Notes: generated by a model from the sequence alone, not told the origin. Shown: positions 46,520 through 55,368, counted from the stretch's first letter. The stretch is 64,000 nt of DNA from Brachybacterium sp. YJGR34 (GCF_003347015.1 NZ_PNFB01000011.1:56330-120329), one strand, 5' to 3'. Numbers and translations: made by a program.

Positions 46520-47293
46520 ATGGCTGAGACCCCCACCCCGACCACCCCGCTGCGCGTCGCCGTGCTCGGCGCCGGGGGCCGCATGGGCCGCGCCGCCTGC
46601 GCCGCCGTCGAGGAGGCCGCAGACCTCGAGCTGGTCGCGCGCATCGGTCGCGACGACGAGCTGTCCGTGCTGCTCGAGGCAGGGGCGCAGGTCGCCGTCG
46701 ACCTCACGGTTCCCGACGTCACCGCCCGGAACGTCCGCTGGCTCGTCGAGCACGGCATCCACGCCGTCGTCGGCACCACCGGGTGGACCGAGGAGACCCT
46801 CGGCGCCCTGCGCGAGCAGCTCTCCGGAGCCCCGGAGGTGGGCGTGCTGATCGCCCCGAACTTCGCCATCGGTGCCGTGCTGGCCATGCGTTTCGCCGAG
46901 ATCGCGGCGCGCTACTACGACAGCGCCGAGATCATCGAGATGCACCACGAGAACAAGCTCGACGCCCCCTCGGGCACGGCGCGTCACACCGCGGCGGCGA
47001 TCGCCCGGGGCCGGGCCGACGCCGGGCTCGGTCCCGTCCCCGACGCGACGGAGCAGGATCCGGACGGCGCCCGCGGCGCGGTCGTCGACGGCATCCACGT
47101 CCATGCGGTCCGCCAGCGGGGCCTGGTCGCCCATGAGGTCGTCCAGTTCGGCGGGGTGGGGGAGCAGTTCGTGCTGCGCCACGACTCCTTCGACCGCATC
47201 AGCTTCATGCCCGGCGTGCTGCTGGGTGTGCGCCGCGTCGCCGAGCACCCGGGCCTCACGGTGGGCCTGGACGGCTACATGGACCTCGGCTGA
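46520..47293 (+). CDS. dapB: 4-hydroxy-tetrahydrodipicolinate reductase
   Basis: DapB reduces HTPA to tetrahydrodipicolinate in the lysine/DAP pathway. The 257-residue protein has the nucleotide-binding VAVLGAGGRMGRAACAAV, VDLTVPDVTARNV, GTTGWTEE, APNFAIGAVLAMRFA and the catalytic EMHHENKLDAPSGTA. GAGGAGAA precedes the ATG. Its pathway partner dapA is 5.4 kb downstream, separated by azlCD, a HAD phosphatase and the AsnB fusion. Confidence 0.97.
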   Translation: MAETPTPTTPLRVAVLGAGGRMGRAACAAVEEAADLELVARIGRDDELSVLLEAGAQVAVDLTVPDVTARNVRWLVEHGIHAVVGTTGWTEETLGALREQLSGAPEVGVLIAPNFAIGAVLAMRFAEIAARYYDSAEIIEMHHENKLDAPSGTARHTAAAIARGRADAGLGPVPDATEQDPDGARGAVVDGIHVHAVRQRGLVAHEVVQFGGVGEQFVLRHDSFDRISFMPGVLLGVRRVAEHPGLTVGLDGYMDLG

Positions 47294-47309
47294 GGCCGGG
47301 GCCGCGTCC

Positions 47310-47711
47310 ATGCGTCAGAAGATCTTCGTCGTCGCCCTGGTCCTGATCACCGCGGCGTACTGCTGGGGACTGGGCTGGATCGCCTGGGGGTTCGTGCGCG
47401 CCGACAGCGCGCTCGGCTACGGCCTCGCGTTCGGCATCGTCATCCTGCTGGCGCTGACCGTCTGGGTCACCTGGCGGGAGGTGCTCTTCGGTCTGGCGGC
47501 CGGACGCCTCGCCGCGCAGTACTCCCCGCCCGGATCCGCGATCCAGGACGACCCCCGCGCGGAGTTCGAGGCCGCCCGCACCGCGCTCCAGGAGACCGAT
47601 CAGGAGCGCTGGCAGGACTGGTTCCGTCTGGCGCTGGCCTACGACGCGCTCCGCGACCGCCGGGCGGCGCGGATGGCGACCCGCCGCGCGATCGACGCCC
47701 GGCGCCGCTGA
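47310..47711 (+). CDS. Small membrane protein of unknown function
   Basis: This 133-residue protein has two membrane segments (about 5-26, IFVVALVLITAAYCWGLGWIAW, and about 36-54, LGYGLAFGIVILLALTVWV) and a basic/acidic cytosolic tail with helix pairs (RAEFEAARTALQETDQERWQDWFRLALAYDALRDRRAARMATRRAI) that look TPR-like. A membrane protein directly after dapB is conserved in actinobacteria (Rv2772c in M. tuberculosis, from memory). It starts 16 bases after dapB and is probably co-transcribed. No function is known. Confidence 0.85.
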   Translation: MRQKIFVVALVLITAAYCWGLGWIAWGFVRADSALGYGLAFGIVILLALTVWVTWREVLFGLAAGRLAAQYSPPGSAIQDDPRAEFEAARTALQETDQERWQDWFRLALAYDALRDRRAARMATRRAIDARRR

Positions 47712-47717
47712 CCGGCG

Positions 47718-47742
47718 CCGGGCCGACCGCGCCGCGGCCCGG
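47718..47742. terminator. Hairpin between convergent genes
   Basis: CCGGGCCG pairs with CGGCCCGG over a nine-base loop. It fills the 31-bp gap between the stop codons of the plus-strand membrane protein and the minus-strand azlD, so it is well placed to terminate both. Confidence 0.6.
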
Positions 47743-48057
47743 TCACGACCAGCCCAGTGCGCGGAGCGCCGCCGCCGCCGCGGCCGCCCCGATCACCACC
47801 ACCAGGAAGGGTGCGCGGGCGCACAGCAGTGCCACCGCCACGCCGAGGCCCGCGAGACGGGCGTCGAGCACGATCTCGGTGCCGCTGGTCGCGGCCTGGA
47901 CGGCCACCAGGGCTCCCAGCAGCGCGATCGGCAGCAGCGTGGTGATCCGCGCGATCCGGGGCCGCTCCAACAGCTCCGGCGGCGTCTGGTAGCCCAGCCA
48001 CTTCTGGGCGAAGGACACGGCCGACGCCGCGATCACCGCGATCCACAGCACGCTCAT
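47743..48057 (-). CDS. azlD: AzlD family branched-chain amino acid transport subunit
   Basis: This 104-residue protein has three to four hydrophobic segments (LWIAVIAASAVSFAQKWLGY, TTLLPIALLGALVAVQA, LAGLGVAVALLCARAPFLVVVIGAAAAAA). AzlD is the small partner of AzlC in exporters of branched-chain amino acids. The pair is confirmed by the four-base overlap with azlC. Substrate assignment is by family only. Confidence 0.9.
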   Translation of the reverse strand: MSVLWIAVIAASAVSFAQKWLGYQTPPELLERPRIARITTLLPIALLGALVAVQAATSGTEIVLDARLAGLGVAVALLCARAPFLVVVIGAAAAAAALRALGWS

Positions 48058-48869
48058 CGGTCCTCCTGCTCGTCGTCGTGCTCCATGACGGGTCCTGCCC
48101 CGTCGTCCCCGTCCGCGCGGCTCCCCGCCGCCGCGGAAGCGCCCGCGGCCGGCCCGGCCGGCCGCCACCGGGCCGGCAGCACGCCCGCCACGACCGCGAC
48201 CAGCGCCGCGGCCAGCACTGGCAGGCCGGGCGGCAGGCTCGGGGTGGTCACGAGCGCGACGAAGGCCGCGGCCACGGCGATCGCGGCGGTCTCGAGCGAG
48301 CGCAGACGAGGCCACAGCAGGGCGAGGAAGGCCGCCGCCGCGGCGGCGTCGAGGCCCCAGGCCGCCGGGTCGGCCACGTACTGCCCGGCGAGTGCGCCCA
48401 CCAGGGAGAACAGGTTCCAGAAGACGTACACCCAGACCCCGGCGGACCAGAACCCGGCCCGTTTCTGGGCGACGGTGGTCCCGGAGGCCGCGAGCGCCGC
48501 GGACTCGTCGATCGTCAGATGCGCCCGCACCAGGCCCCGCGCGCCGCCGCGCGGGAGCGAGGGGGCGAGGATCAGCCCGTACAGGGTGTTCCTCACGCCC
48601 AGCAGCACCGAGGCGAGGGCCGCACCGACCGCGGAGCCGCCCCCTCCCACCACGCCGATGAAGGCGAACTGGCTGCCGCCGGTGAACATCACCGCCGAGA
48701 GCACCATGGCCTGCCAGAGGTCGAGTCCCGAGGCCGTGGCCAGCGCCCCGAAGGAGATGCCGTACAGGCCGGTCGCGAGCCCGATCGAGAAGCCGGTGCG
48801 GCGGATGGCGCGGAGTCGGCCCTCGCCGTCCGTGCCGGGTTCCGCGAGGGAGGGTGATGCGTCGTTCAT
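48054..48869 (-). CDS. azlC: AzlC family branched-chain amino acid permease
   Basis: This 271-residue integral membrane protein has about six spans and the family motifs GFSIGLATGLYGISFGALATASGL, VMFTGGSQFAFIGVVGGGG and SVLLGVRNTLYGLILAPSL, plus LTIDESAALA after the fourth span. The C-terminus ends in an acidic EHDDEQEDR tail. The ATG at 48869 is preferred because a TAGAGT -10 lies just upstream. It forms an operon with azlD and is divergent from the HAD phosphatase gene. Confidence 0.94.
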   Translation of the reverse strand: MNDASPSLAEPGTDGEGRLRAIRRTGFSIGLATGLYGISFGALATASGLDLWQAMVLSAVMFTGGSQFAFIGVVGGGGSAVGAALASVLLGVRNTLYGLILAPSLPRGGARGLVRAHLTIDESAALAASGTTVAQKRAGFWSAGVWVYVFWNLFSLVGALAGQYVADPAAWGLDAAAAAAFLALLWPRLRSLETAAIAVAAAFVALVTTPSLPPGLPVLAAALVAVVAGVLPARWRPAGPAAGASAAAGSRADGDDGAGPVMEHDDEQEDR

Positions 48870-48879
48870 GATGCGTGAC

Positions 48880-48885
48880 ACTCTA
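48880..48885 (-). promoter_or_regulatory. -10 hexamer TAGAGT (minus) for azlCD
   Basis: TAGAGT on the minus strand ends ten bases before the azlC ATG, implying a leader of only a few bases. Confidence 0.45.
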
Positions 48886-48931
48886 CGTTCACCTGCGTGG
48901 ACACCTGTCCTGCGTCCATGCGGCGGTGTGA

Positions 48932-48937
48932 GAGCGT
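48932..48937 (+). promoter_or_regulatory. -10 hexamer GAGCGT, predicted leaderless start of HAD gene
   Basis: GAGCGT ends six bases before the ATG at 48944, in the 74-bp divergent region shared with azlC. Confidence 0.4.
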
Positions 48938-48943
48938 AGGGCC

Positions 48944-49672
48944 ATGACGGCTCCTTCGGATATCGCGTCCGCACCTGTGCCCGACGAGGCCCTGCCGATG
49001 CGGACCTCCGCGCTGCTGCTGGACATGGACGGGACCCTGATCGACTCCGGCCCCTCCGTCGAGCGGGCGTGGACCGCGCTGCTGCGCGAGTACGACAGCT
49101 CGCTCGAGTTCGGGGCCGCGCAGCACGGCCAGCCCGCCCGCCAGGTGCTGCGGGAGCTGCTGCCGCACCTCACCGAGGAGGAGGTCCTGGCGGCGCACGC
49201 CCGGATCGAGGAGCTCGAGATCGCCGACGTCGACGGCATCGTCACCCTCCCCGGCACCGAACGGCTGCTCCAGGAGCTCGAGGCGGCGGCCGCTGAGCTG
49301 GGGCGTCCCACCTGGACGATCGTCACCTCCTGCACGAGCCCGCTGTTCGCGGCCCGCTGGGCCCGCACGGGGCTCGAGGTCCCCGAGCACATGGTGACCG
49401 CTGACCAGGTCACCCGGGGGAAGCCGGACCCCGAGCCGTTCCGCCTGGGCGCCGAGCGCCTGCAGGTCGAACCGGCGCGGGCGGTCGTCATCGAGGACTC
49501 CGTCGGCGGGCTCCGCTCCGGGCTCGGCGCCGGGGCGCGCACGATCGCCGTGACCAGCACCACCCCGGCCGCAGATCTGCGGCCGCTGGCGAACGCGCTG
49601 GTCACATCGCTGGACGATCTCGAGGTCCGGGTCGACGGCCAGGACCTCCTGCTGTCCCGCCGCGGCAGCTGA
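48944..49672 (+). CDS. HAD superfamily phosphatase (beta-phosphoglucomutase/glycerol-phosphatase-like)
   Basis: This 242-residue HAD hydrolase has motif I DMDGT (27-31, nucleophile D27), motif II in IVTSCTSP, the motif III lysine in RGKPDPEPF and motif IV VIEDSVGGLRSGLGAG. A helical C1 cap lies between motifs I and II. The architecture matches subfamily IA sugar- or glycerol-phosphate phosphatases; the exact substrate is undetermined. It is read divergently from azlC and precedes the AsnB fusion. Confidence 0.9.
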   Translation: MTAPSDIASAPVPDEALPMRTSALLLDMDGTLIDSGPSVERAWTALLREYDSSLEFGAAQHGQPARQVLRELLPHLTEEEVLAAHARIEELEIADVDGIVTLPGTERLLQELEAAAAELGRPTWTIVTSCTSPLFAARWARTGLEVPEHMVTADQVTRGKPDPEPFRLGAERLQVEPARAVVIEDSVGGLRSGLGAGARTIAVTSTTPAADLRPLANALVTSLDDLEVRVDGQDLLLSRRGS

Positions 49673-49713
49673 ACCTCACGCCGCGCCTGCACGTGAGGGT
49701 GCGGCCCCCTTGA

Positions 49714-49719
49714 TAAGCT
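49714..49719 (+). promoter_or_regulatory. -10 hexamer TAAGCT before the AsnB fusion gene
   Basis: TAAGCT, within TTGATAAGCT, predicts a start near 49726 and a 100-base leader. The gene's ribosome-binding site is GAAAGGA. Confidence 0.4.
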
Positions 49720-49828
49720 CGGGCGGCTCCATCGGCCGGGCCGTCCGCCCGCCGGGAACCGTCGGCGACGTCCGGTGCCCCGTGCCGTGCCGTGGAGCGC
49801 AGCCGTCCCCCTCGAAAGGACCCGTCCC

Positions 49829-52594
49829 ATGTGCGGAATCGCCGGCACCTACGGATTCGGCGCTGACACCGAGGGCATCGCCCGCCGGATGAGCAGCGCC
49901 CTGGCCCATCGCGGCCCCGACGGCGAGGGCCTCTTCGTCGACGGCCCCGCGGGCCTGGCCCATCGCCGGCTCTCCATCATCGACCGCGAGCACGGCGCCC
50001 AGCCGATGACCACCGCGGACGGGCGCTACACCATCGTCTACAACGGCGAGACCTACAACTACCTCGCCCTGCGCGAGGAGCTCGAGGAGCTGGGGCACAC
50101 CTTCCGCACCGTCTCGGACACCGAGGTGCTGCTCGAGGCGCACGCCGAGTGGGGGACCGCGGCCTACGACCGCTTCAACGGCATGTTCGCGTTCGCGATC
50201 CACGACGCGACCACGGGCACCGTGACCCTCGCCCGGGACCACTTCGGCATCAAGCCCCTCTACTACTGGATCGACGAGGACGCCGACTCGCCGCGCGTCC
50301 TGTTCGGCTCCGAGGTCCGCGCGCTGCTGGCCGCGCAGCAGTTCGAGGCCGCTCCCGACGATCGCGCGGTCTACCGCTACCTGAAGTTCCGCGTCCAGGA
50401 CGACGACTCCCGGACCTTCTTCCGCGGCGTCAAGCGCCTCATGCCCGGCCAGGTCCTCCAGCTGAGCGCGGACGGCACCGAGATCTCCTCCTTCACCCGC
50501 CTGCAGGAGGAGCTGCGCGAGATCGCCGCCCGCCCCGCACGGCCCTACAGCGACGAGGTCGTCGCCGAGTACCGCGAGCGCTTCCAGGAGGCGGTGCGAC
50601 TGCGCCTGCAGTCCGAGGTCCCCGTGGGCACCTCGCTGTCCGGGGGTCTGGACTCCTCCGCGGTCGCCGCGGTCATCGCCCGTCATCTGCGCGACGCCCC
50701 GCAGGACGAGAGCTACCGCGCCGTGGGCAGCCGCCAGAACACCTTCTCGGCGGTCTTCCCGAACTCCTCGAACGACGAGGAGCGCTATGTCGACGCCCTG
50801 CTCGAGGACAACGCCGGGCAGATCACGGCGCACAAGATCACCCCGCAGCCCGACGCCTTCCTCCAGGACCTGCACGACTTCGTGCGCACCCAGGAGGAGC
50901 CCATCATCTCCACCGGGCCCTATGCCCAGTACGCGGTGATGCGCGAGGCCAGCGAGCACGTCACCGTGCTGCTCGACGGCCAGGGGGCCGACGAGATGAT
51001 GGCCGGCTACAACCCCTACTTCTACGTCTATCTCCGCCAGCTGCGCGCCCAGAAGCGGTACAAGGAGCTCGCGGCCGAGGTCATCGGCTCCCGGGACATC
51101 CTGCGCAAGCTCGCGCGCACCAAGTACTCCGGGCGCACCTCGGTGCCGATCGAGGCGCTGCTGAACTCCGGCTTCGTCGCCGAGCACGGCGGGGAGACGG
51201 TCTCCTCCGTCCAGGACGACCTCAAGGAGCGCCTGCTCGAGGACACCTTCCGCTCCTCCCTGCCCTCCCTGCTGCGCTACGAGGACAAGAACACGATGCG
51301 CTTCAGCATCGAGGGGCGCGTCCCCTTCGTCGACAAGGAGCTGCTGAAGTTCCTCTTCTCCCTCGACGAGTCCGCGATCATCCACGACGGCTGGAACAAG
51401 CGGATCCTGCGCGAGTCCATGGACGGGATCCTGCCCGACATGATCTCGAAGCGTCGCAACAAGATCGGCTTCACCACGCCCGAGGGGGAGTGGTTCCGGA
51501 CCATCGCCCCGCAGCTGCGGGACATCTTCGCCTCCGAGTCCTTCGCGAGCCGTCCTTACTTCGACGCCCGCAGCGTCCTGGCGCTCTTCGACGACTACAT
51601 CGCCCATCCCGAGAACCACGGCACCCTGATGTTCTGGCGCCTGCTGAACGTCGAGCTGTGGATGCGCACCTTCTTCGACGACGCCGAGGGGGCCGGGCGG
51701 GCGCTCGGCGAGCACGCCGCACCCGAGCGCACCGCGACCACGCCGACGGCCGGTGACCGCGACAGCTCCCCGGCGGTCGAGCCCGTCCCGGTGCCCGCCC
51801 CCGAGGAGCCCAAGAGCGACTACGTCGCCAACCCCGAGAAGGAGCTCGACCTCGTCTCCGCGGCCGACGGCCACACCTGGCGCCGATTCCCGCTGCAGAC
51901 CGCGCTGGTCGCCCGCGGGGACGATATGCCCTCGCTCGCCCGCGATCGCGTCGAGCGCTTCGCGGCGGGCCTGCCGGAGGGCGCCGTGCCCGAAGGTGCC
52001 GAGTGGTACTACGTCATCAGCGAGAAGATCATCGCGATCTCCCAGGGCCGCTCCTGGTTCACCTGGGAGATCACCCCGCGTCCCGCCGCGAAGGCGCTCA
52101 GCCGCTTCGTCACCCGCACCCCGGCCGGCATCGGCCTGGGCGACCCCACCACCATGGAGCTCGCCATCCGCGAGGTGGGCCTGCCCCGCGTCGTCGCGGC
52201 CTCCGTCGCCGGGGCCGCCGGCAAGGTGGTGCGCAGGAAGGGGCTGTTCTACGAGGTCGTCGGCGCGAACGTGCGGGCGATCGACGGACCGACGCCCTAT
52301 TCGGCCTTCCCCTCCAACGTCTCCGCCAAGCTGCCCCCGAAGGATCCGGACGGCGTCGCGGCCTCGATCTCGGCGGCGATCCGCGGCGCGGAGATCCCCG
52401 CCGCGCTGCGCGACGGCTTCGTGGGCACCGTCGTCATGGATGCCAACGACATCGGCCGCAACGTCCTGGGCTCGGACGTCCAGGTCCCGCACGACCGCCT
52501 CGAGGCGACCTTCGCGGACAACCCCCTGGGCCAGGGCCGCCAGCGCACCCCGCTCGCGATCCTCGTCGACCTCGGCACCGCGTCACGGCCGTGA
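49829..52594 (+). CDS. asnB: Asparagine synthetase B fused to a CofE-like (F420-0:gamma-glutamyl ligase) domain
   Basis: This 921-residue protein joins two activities. Residues 1 to about 620 are a complete glutamine-dependent asparagine synthetase: C2 nucleophile (MCGIAGTYG), glutaminase loop ALAHRGPDGEG, and the ATP pyrophosphatase loop SGGLDSS (271-277) with synthetase helices through TLMFWRLLNVELWMRTFF. A Pro/Thr/Glu-rich linker (about 625-670) leads to a domain of about 250 residues resembling F420-0:glutamate ligases (COG1478): YYVISEKIIAISQGRS (727-742), GLGDPTTMELAIREVG, LFYEVVGANVRAIDGPT, VMDANDIGRNVLGSD (D871-D874 acidic site) and DNPLGQG near the end. The usual AsnB length is 600-650, so the extension is real. 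It lies between dapB and dapA, which suggests an aspartate-family or cell-wall amidation and ligation role by analogy with LtsA of corynebacteria. That is inference. Confidence 0.9.
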   Translation: MCGIAGTYGFGADTEGIARRMSSALAHRGPDGEGLFVDGPAGLAHRRLSIIDREHGAQPMTTADGRYTIVYNGETYNYLALREELEELGHTFRTVSDTEVLLEAHAEWGTAAYDRFNGMFAFAIHDATTGTVTLARDHFGIKPLYYWIDEDADSPRVLFGSEVRALLAAQQFEAAPDDRAVYRYLKFRVQDDDSRTFFRGVKRLMPGQVLQLSADGTEISSFTRLQEELREIAARPARPYSDEVVAEYRERFQEAVRLRLQSEVPVGTSLSGGLDSSAVAAVIARHLRDAPQDESYRAVGSRQNTFSAVFPNSSNDEERYVDALLEDNAGQITAHKITPQPDAFLQDLHDFVRTQEEPIISTGPYAQYAVMREASEHVTVLLDGQGADEMMAGYNPYFYVYLRQLRAQKRYKELAAEVIGSRDILRKLARTKYSGRTSVPIEALLNSGFVAEHGGETVSSVQDDLKERLLEDTFRSSLPSLLRYEDKNTMRFSIEGRVPFVDKELLKFLFSLDESAIIHDGWNKRILRESMDGILPDMISKRRNKIGFTTPEGEWFRTIAPQLRDIFASESFASRPYFDARSVLALFDDYIAHPENHGTLMFWRLLNVELWMRTFFDDAEGAGRALGEHAAPERTATTPTAGDRDSSPAVEPVPVPAPEEPKSDYVANPEKELDLVSAADGHTWRRFPLQTALVARGDDMPSLARDRVERFAAGLPEGAVPEGAEWYYVISEKIIAISQGRSWFTWEITPRPAAKALSRFVTRTPAGIGLGDPTTMELAIREVGLPRVVAASVAGAAGKVVRRKGLFYEVVGANVRAIDGPTPYSAFPSNVSAKLPPKDPDGVAASISAAIRGAEIPAALRDGFVGTVVMDANDIGRNVLGSDVQVPHDRLEATFADNPLGQGRQRTPLAILVDLGTASRP

Positions 52595-52612
52595 GCGCGT
52601 CCCGGCCTGGAC

Positions 52613-52618
52613 TAGGCT
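52613..52618 (+). promoter_or_regulatory. -10 hexamer TAGGCT for dapA
   Basis: TAGGCT lies 31 bases before the dapA ATG, with GGGAGGAGA as ribosome-binding site between. Confidence 0.45.
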
Positions 52619-52649
52619 CCGGGCATCAGAACCTTTTCGGGAGGAGACC

Positions 52650-53558
52650 ATGACCAGCACCGACCCGCGCCCCGAGCGGCCCTTCGGCGCGGTGGGGACC
52701 GCGATGGTCACCCCGCTGACCGAGGACGGCCACGGGGTGGACCTCGACGCCGCCCAGAAGCTGGCCGTGCACGTCGCCGAGCACGGGAACGACCTCATCG
52801 TCGTCTCCGGCACCACCGGCGAGGCCCCGACCCTGACCGACGTGGAGAAGCTCGAGCTCACCCGCGCGGTGCGCGAGGCCGTCGGCCCCGAGGTGACGGT
52901 GGTCGCCGGGGTGGGCACGTACGACACGGCCCACTCCATCGACCTCGCGCGCGAGCACGCGAAGCTGGGCGTGGACGGCCTGCTGGTCGTCACGCCCTAC
53001 TACTCCAAGCCCAGCCAGGCCGGCGTCATCGCGCACACCACGGCGGTGGCCGACTCCACGGACCTCCCGGTCATGCTCTACGACATCCCCGGCCGCACCG
53101 GCACCCCGCTGGCCGAGGAGACGCTGCTGCGCCTCGGGGAGCACGAGCGCATCCTCGCGGTCAAGGACGCCAAGGCCGACCTCCTGCAGGCCACCCTCGT
53201 CATGGAGCGGACGGGTCTGGCGTACTACTCCGGGGAGGACGCGCTGAACCTGCCGTGGCTGAGCGTCGGGGCCGCGGGCATGGTCTCCGTCGTCGGCCAG
53301 GTCGCCGGCGACCTGGAGAAGCTGATGCTCGAGGCCGTGGACCGCTCCGATCTCGCCGGCGCGCGCGAGGCCCATCTCCGCCTGGCGCCCGTGGTCGAAG
53401 CGATCATGACCCGGATGCCCGGGGCCGTGGCCGCCAAGGCCGCCCTGCACCTCCAGGGGGTCCTTCCGCACGCCGCGATGCGGGGTCCCCACGTTCCCGC
53501 CGACGCCGACCAGCTGCGGGTCCTCGCCGCCGTGCTGGATGCCGCCGGCCTTCTCTGA
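52650..53558 (+). CDS. dapA: 4-hydroxy-tetrahydrodipicolinate synthase
   Basis: DapA condenses pyruvate with aspartate semialdehyde, the first committed step to lysine and DAP. The 302-residue TIM-barrel protein has VSGTTGEAPTLTDVEK, VVTPYYSKPSQAGV, the active-site tyrosine Y144 (MLYDIPGRTG) and the Schiff-base lysine K172 (LAVKDAKADL). A dapA-RNase J pair is conserved in actinobacteria, and the ribonuclease starts 26 bases downstream. Confidence 0.97.
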   Translation: MTSTDPRPERPFGAVGTAMVTPLTEDGHGVDLDAAQKLAVHVAEHGNDLIVVSGTTGEAPTLTDVEKLELTRAVREAVGPEVTVVAGVGTYDTAHSIDLAREHAKLGVDGLLVVTPYYSKPSQAGVIAHTTAVADSTDLPVMLYDIPGRTGTPLAEETLLRLGEHERILAVKDAKADLLQATLVMERTGLAYYSGEDALNLPWLSVGAAGMVSVVGQVAGDLEKLMLEAVDRSDLAGAREAHLRLAPVVEAIMTRMPGAVAAKAALHLQGVLPHAAMRGPHVPADADQLRVLAAVLDAAGLL

Positions 53559-53584
53559 CCGTCCGACCAGGCACGGAGGCCACG

Positions 53585-55279
53585 ATGACCACCGCCTTCT
53601 CCCATCGGCTCGAGCAGCCCCCGGCGCTGGAACCCGGCACCCTGCGGATCACCCCGCTCGGCGGTCTCGGCGACGTGGGCCGCAACATGTCGGTCCTCGA
53701 GTTCGAGGGCCGCCTGCTGATCATCGACTGCGGCGTGCTCTTCCCCGAGGACTCGCAGCCCGGCGTGGACCTGATCCTCCCGGACTTCGACATGCTCCAT
53801 GAGCGTCTCGACGACGTCGCCGCGATCATCCTGACCCACGGGCACGAGGACCACATCGGCGCCGTGCCCTACCTGCTGCGGAGGAAGCCGGACATCCCCC
53901 TGGTCGGTTCGCAGCTCACCCTCGCGTTCATCGAGGCGAAGCTCCGGGAGCACCGCATCCGGCCCTACACCTATGCCGTGGCGGAGGGGCAGTCGGAGAG
54001 CTTCGGCCCCTTCGAGTGCGAGTTCGTCGCGGTCAACCACTCGATCCCCGATGCGCTCGCGGTGCACGTCGCGACGCCGGCCGGCACCGTGCTGCACACC
54101 GGCGACTTCAAGATGGACCAGCTCCCGCTGGACGGCCGCATCACCGACCTGCGCGCCTTCGCGCGGCTCGGCGAGGCCGGCGTGGACCTGTTCATGACCG
54201 ACTCGACCAACGCCGAGGTCCCCGGCTTCACCGTCGCCGAGAAGGAGATCGGTCCCACCCTGGACGCGATCTTCGCCCGCGCGCGGCAGAAGATCGTGGT
54301 GGCCTCCTTCTCCAGCCACGTCCACCGCGTCCAGCAGGTGCTCGACGCGGCCGCCGCCCACGGCCGCAAGGTCGCCTTCGTGGGGCGCTCGATGGTGCGC
54401 AACATGGGCATCGCGGCCGAGATGGGCTACCTGCACGTGCCCGAGGACACCGTGGTGGACGTCAAGCGCATCGACGACCTGCCGGAGGAGCAGGTGGTGC
54501 TGATGTGCACCGGCAGCCAGGGCGAGCCGATGGCCGCGCTGGGCCGGATCGCGAATCGCGACCACCGTGTCAGCGTGGGGCCCGGGGACGTCGTCATCCT
54601 CGCCTCCTCGCTCATCCCCGGCAACGAGAACGCCGTGTTCCGCGTGGTCAACGGCCTCATGGCGCTCGGCGCCGAGGTGGTGCACAAGGGCACCGCGAAG
54701 GTCCACACCTCGGGCCATGCGAGCGCCGGCGAGCTGCTGTACTGCTACAACATCGTGCGCCCGCGGAACGTCATGCCCATCCACGGCGAGGTGCGCCACC
54801 TCATCGCCAACGGTGAGATCGCGGAAGCCACGGGCGTGCCGCGCGACCGGGTGGTCCTGGCCAAGGACGGCCACGTGGTCGATCTGCGGGACGGCATCGC
54901 GACGGTGGTCGGTGAGATCCCCAACGGGTACGTCTACGTCGACGGATCCAGCGTGGGAGAGATCTCGGAGGCGGACCTCAAGGATCGCCGGATCCTGGGG
55001 GACGAGGGGTTCATCTCCCTCTTCGCGGTCGTGAACTCCGAGACCGGGGCGCTCATCGCCGGCCCCGAGATCCACGCCCGCGGCGTGGCGGAGGACGACG
55101 CGGTCTTTGCGGCGATCCGTCCGGAGCTGGTCGCGGCCCTCGAGCAGGCCGTCGCGGACCAGTCCGATCGTCGCGACACCTATCAGCTGCAGCAGGTCAT
55201 GCGGCGGGTGGTCGGCCGGTACGTCGGCAAGCGCCTGCGCCGACGCCCCATGATCATCCCGATCGTCGTCGAGGCGTAG
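53585..55279 (+). CDS. rnj: Ribonuclease J
   Basis: RNase J is a metallo-beta-lactamase/beta-CASP ribonuclease with endo- and 5'-exonuclease activity in mRNA decay and rRNA processing. The 564-residue protein has LGGLGDVGRNM, the zinc motif HGHEDH (H85, H87, D89, H90), VAVNHSIPDALA, HTGDFKMDQ, the beta-CASP segments ASFSSHVHRVQQV and CTGSQGEPMAAL, and HTSGHASAGEL. The ATG at 53585 follows CGGAGG. Together with pnp it gives the window both major mycobacterial-type mRNA-decay nucleases. Confidence 0.97.
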   Translation: MTTAFSHRLEQPPALEPGTLRITPLGGLGDVGRNMSVLEFEGRLLIIDCGVLFPEDSQPGVDLILPDFDMLHERLDDVAAIILTHGHEDHIGAVPYLLRRKPDIPLVGSQLTLAFIEAKLREHRIRPYTYAVAEGQSESFGPFECEFVAVNHSIPDALAVHVATPAGTVLHTGDFKMDQLPLDGRITDLRAFARLGEAGVDLFMTDSTNAEVPGFTVAEKEIGPTLDAIFARARQKIVVASFSSHVHRVQQVLDAAAAHGRKVAFVGRSMVRNMGIAAEMGYLHVPEDTVVDVKRIDDLPEEQVVLMCTGSQGEPMAALGRIANRDHRVSVGPGDVVILASSLIPGNENAVFRVVNGLMALGAEVVHKGTAKVHTSGHASAGELLYCYNIVRPRNVMPIHGEVRHLIANGEIAEATGVPRDRVVLAKDGHVVDLRDGIATVVGEIPNGYVYVDGSSVGEISEADLKDRRILGDEGFISLFAVVNSETGALIAGPEIHARGVAEDDAVFAAIRPELVAALEQAVADQSDRRDTYQLQQVMRRVVGRYVGKRLRRRPMIIPIVVEA

Positions 55280-55355
55280 TCCTCGTCGGGGCGTGATCTG
55301 CGCCCGGTGACGTGCCCGCCGCGCCCGCCTCCGCAGGGCCGCGGACGGCGGGCGG

Positions 55356-55361
55356 TACCCT
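55356..55361 (+). promoter_or_regulatory. -10 hexamer TACCCT, predicted leaderless start of ftsK
   Basis: TACCCTGGAGCGC precedes the ATG, leaving seven bases between hexamer and start. An almost identical TACCCTGGAG sits before miaB. Confidence 0.5.
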
Positions 55362-55368
55362 GGAGCGC

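Noticed and set aside
49676..52492. Minus-strand open frame of about 940 codons antisense to the AsnB fusion
   Set aside because: The plus strand encodes clear AsnB and CofE-like motifs; the antisense product is repetitive and unrecognisable.
49829..52594. Sequencing artefact joining two separate genes (asnB and a cofE-like gene)
   Set aside because: The frame is continuous with a Pro/Thr linker of normal codon use, and there is no stop, start or ribosome-binding site at the junction. Split neighbours in relatives would still be informative.
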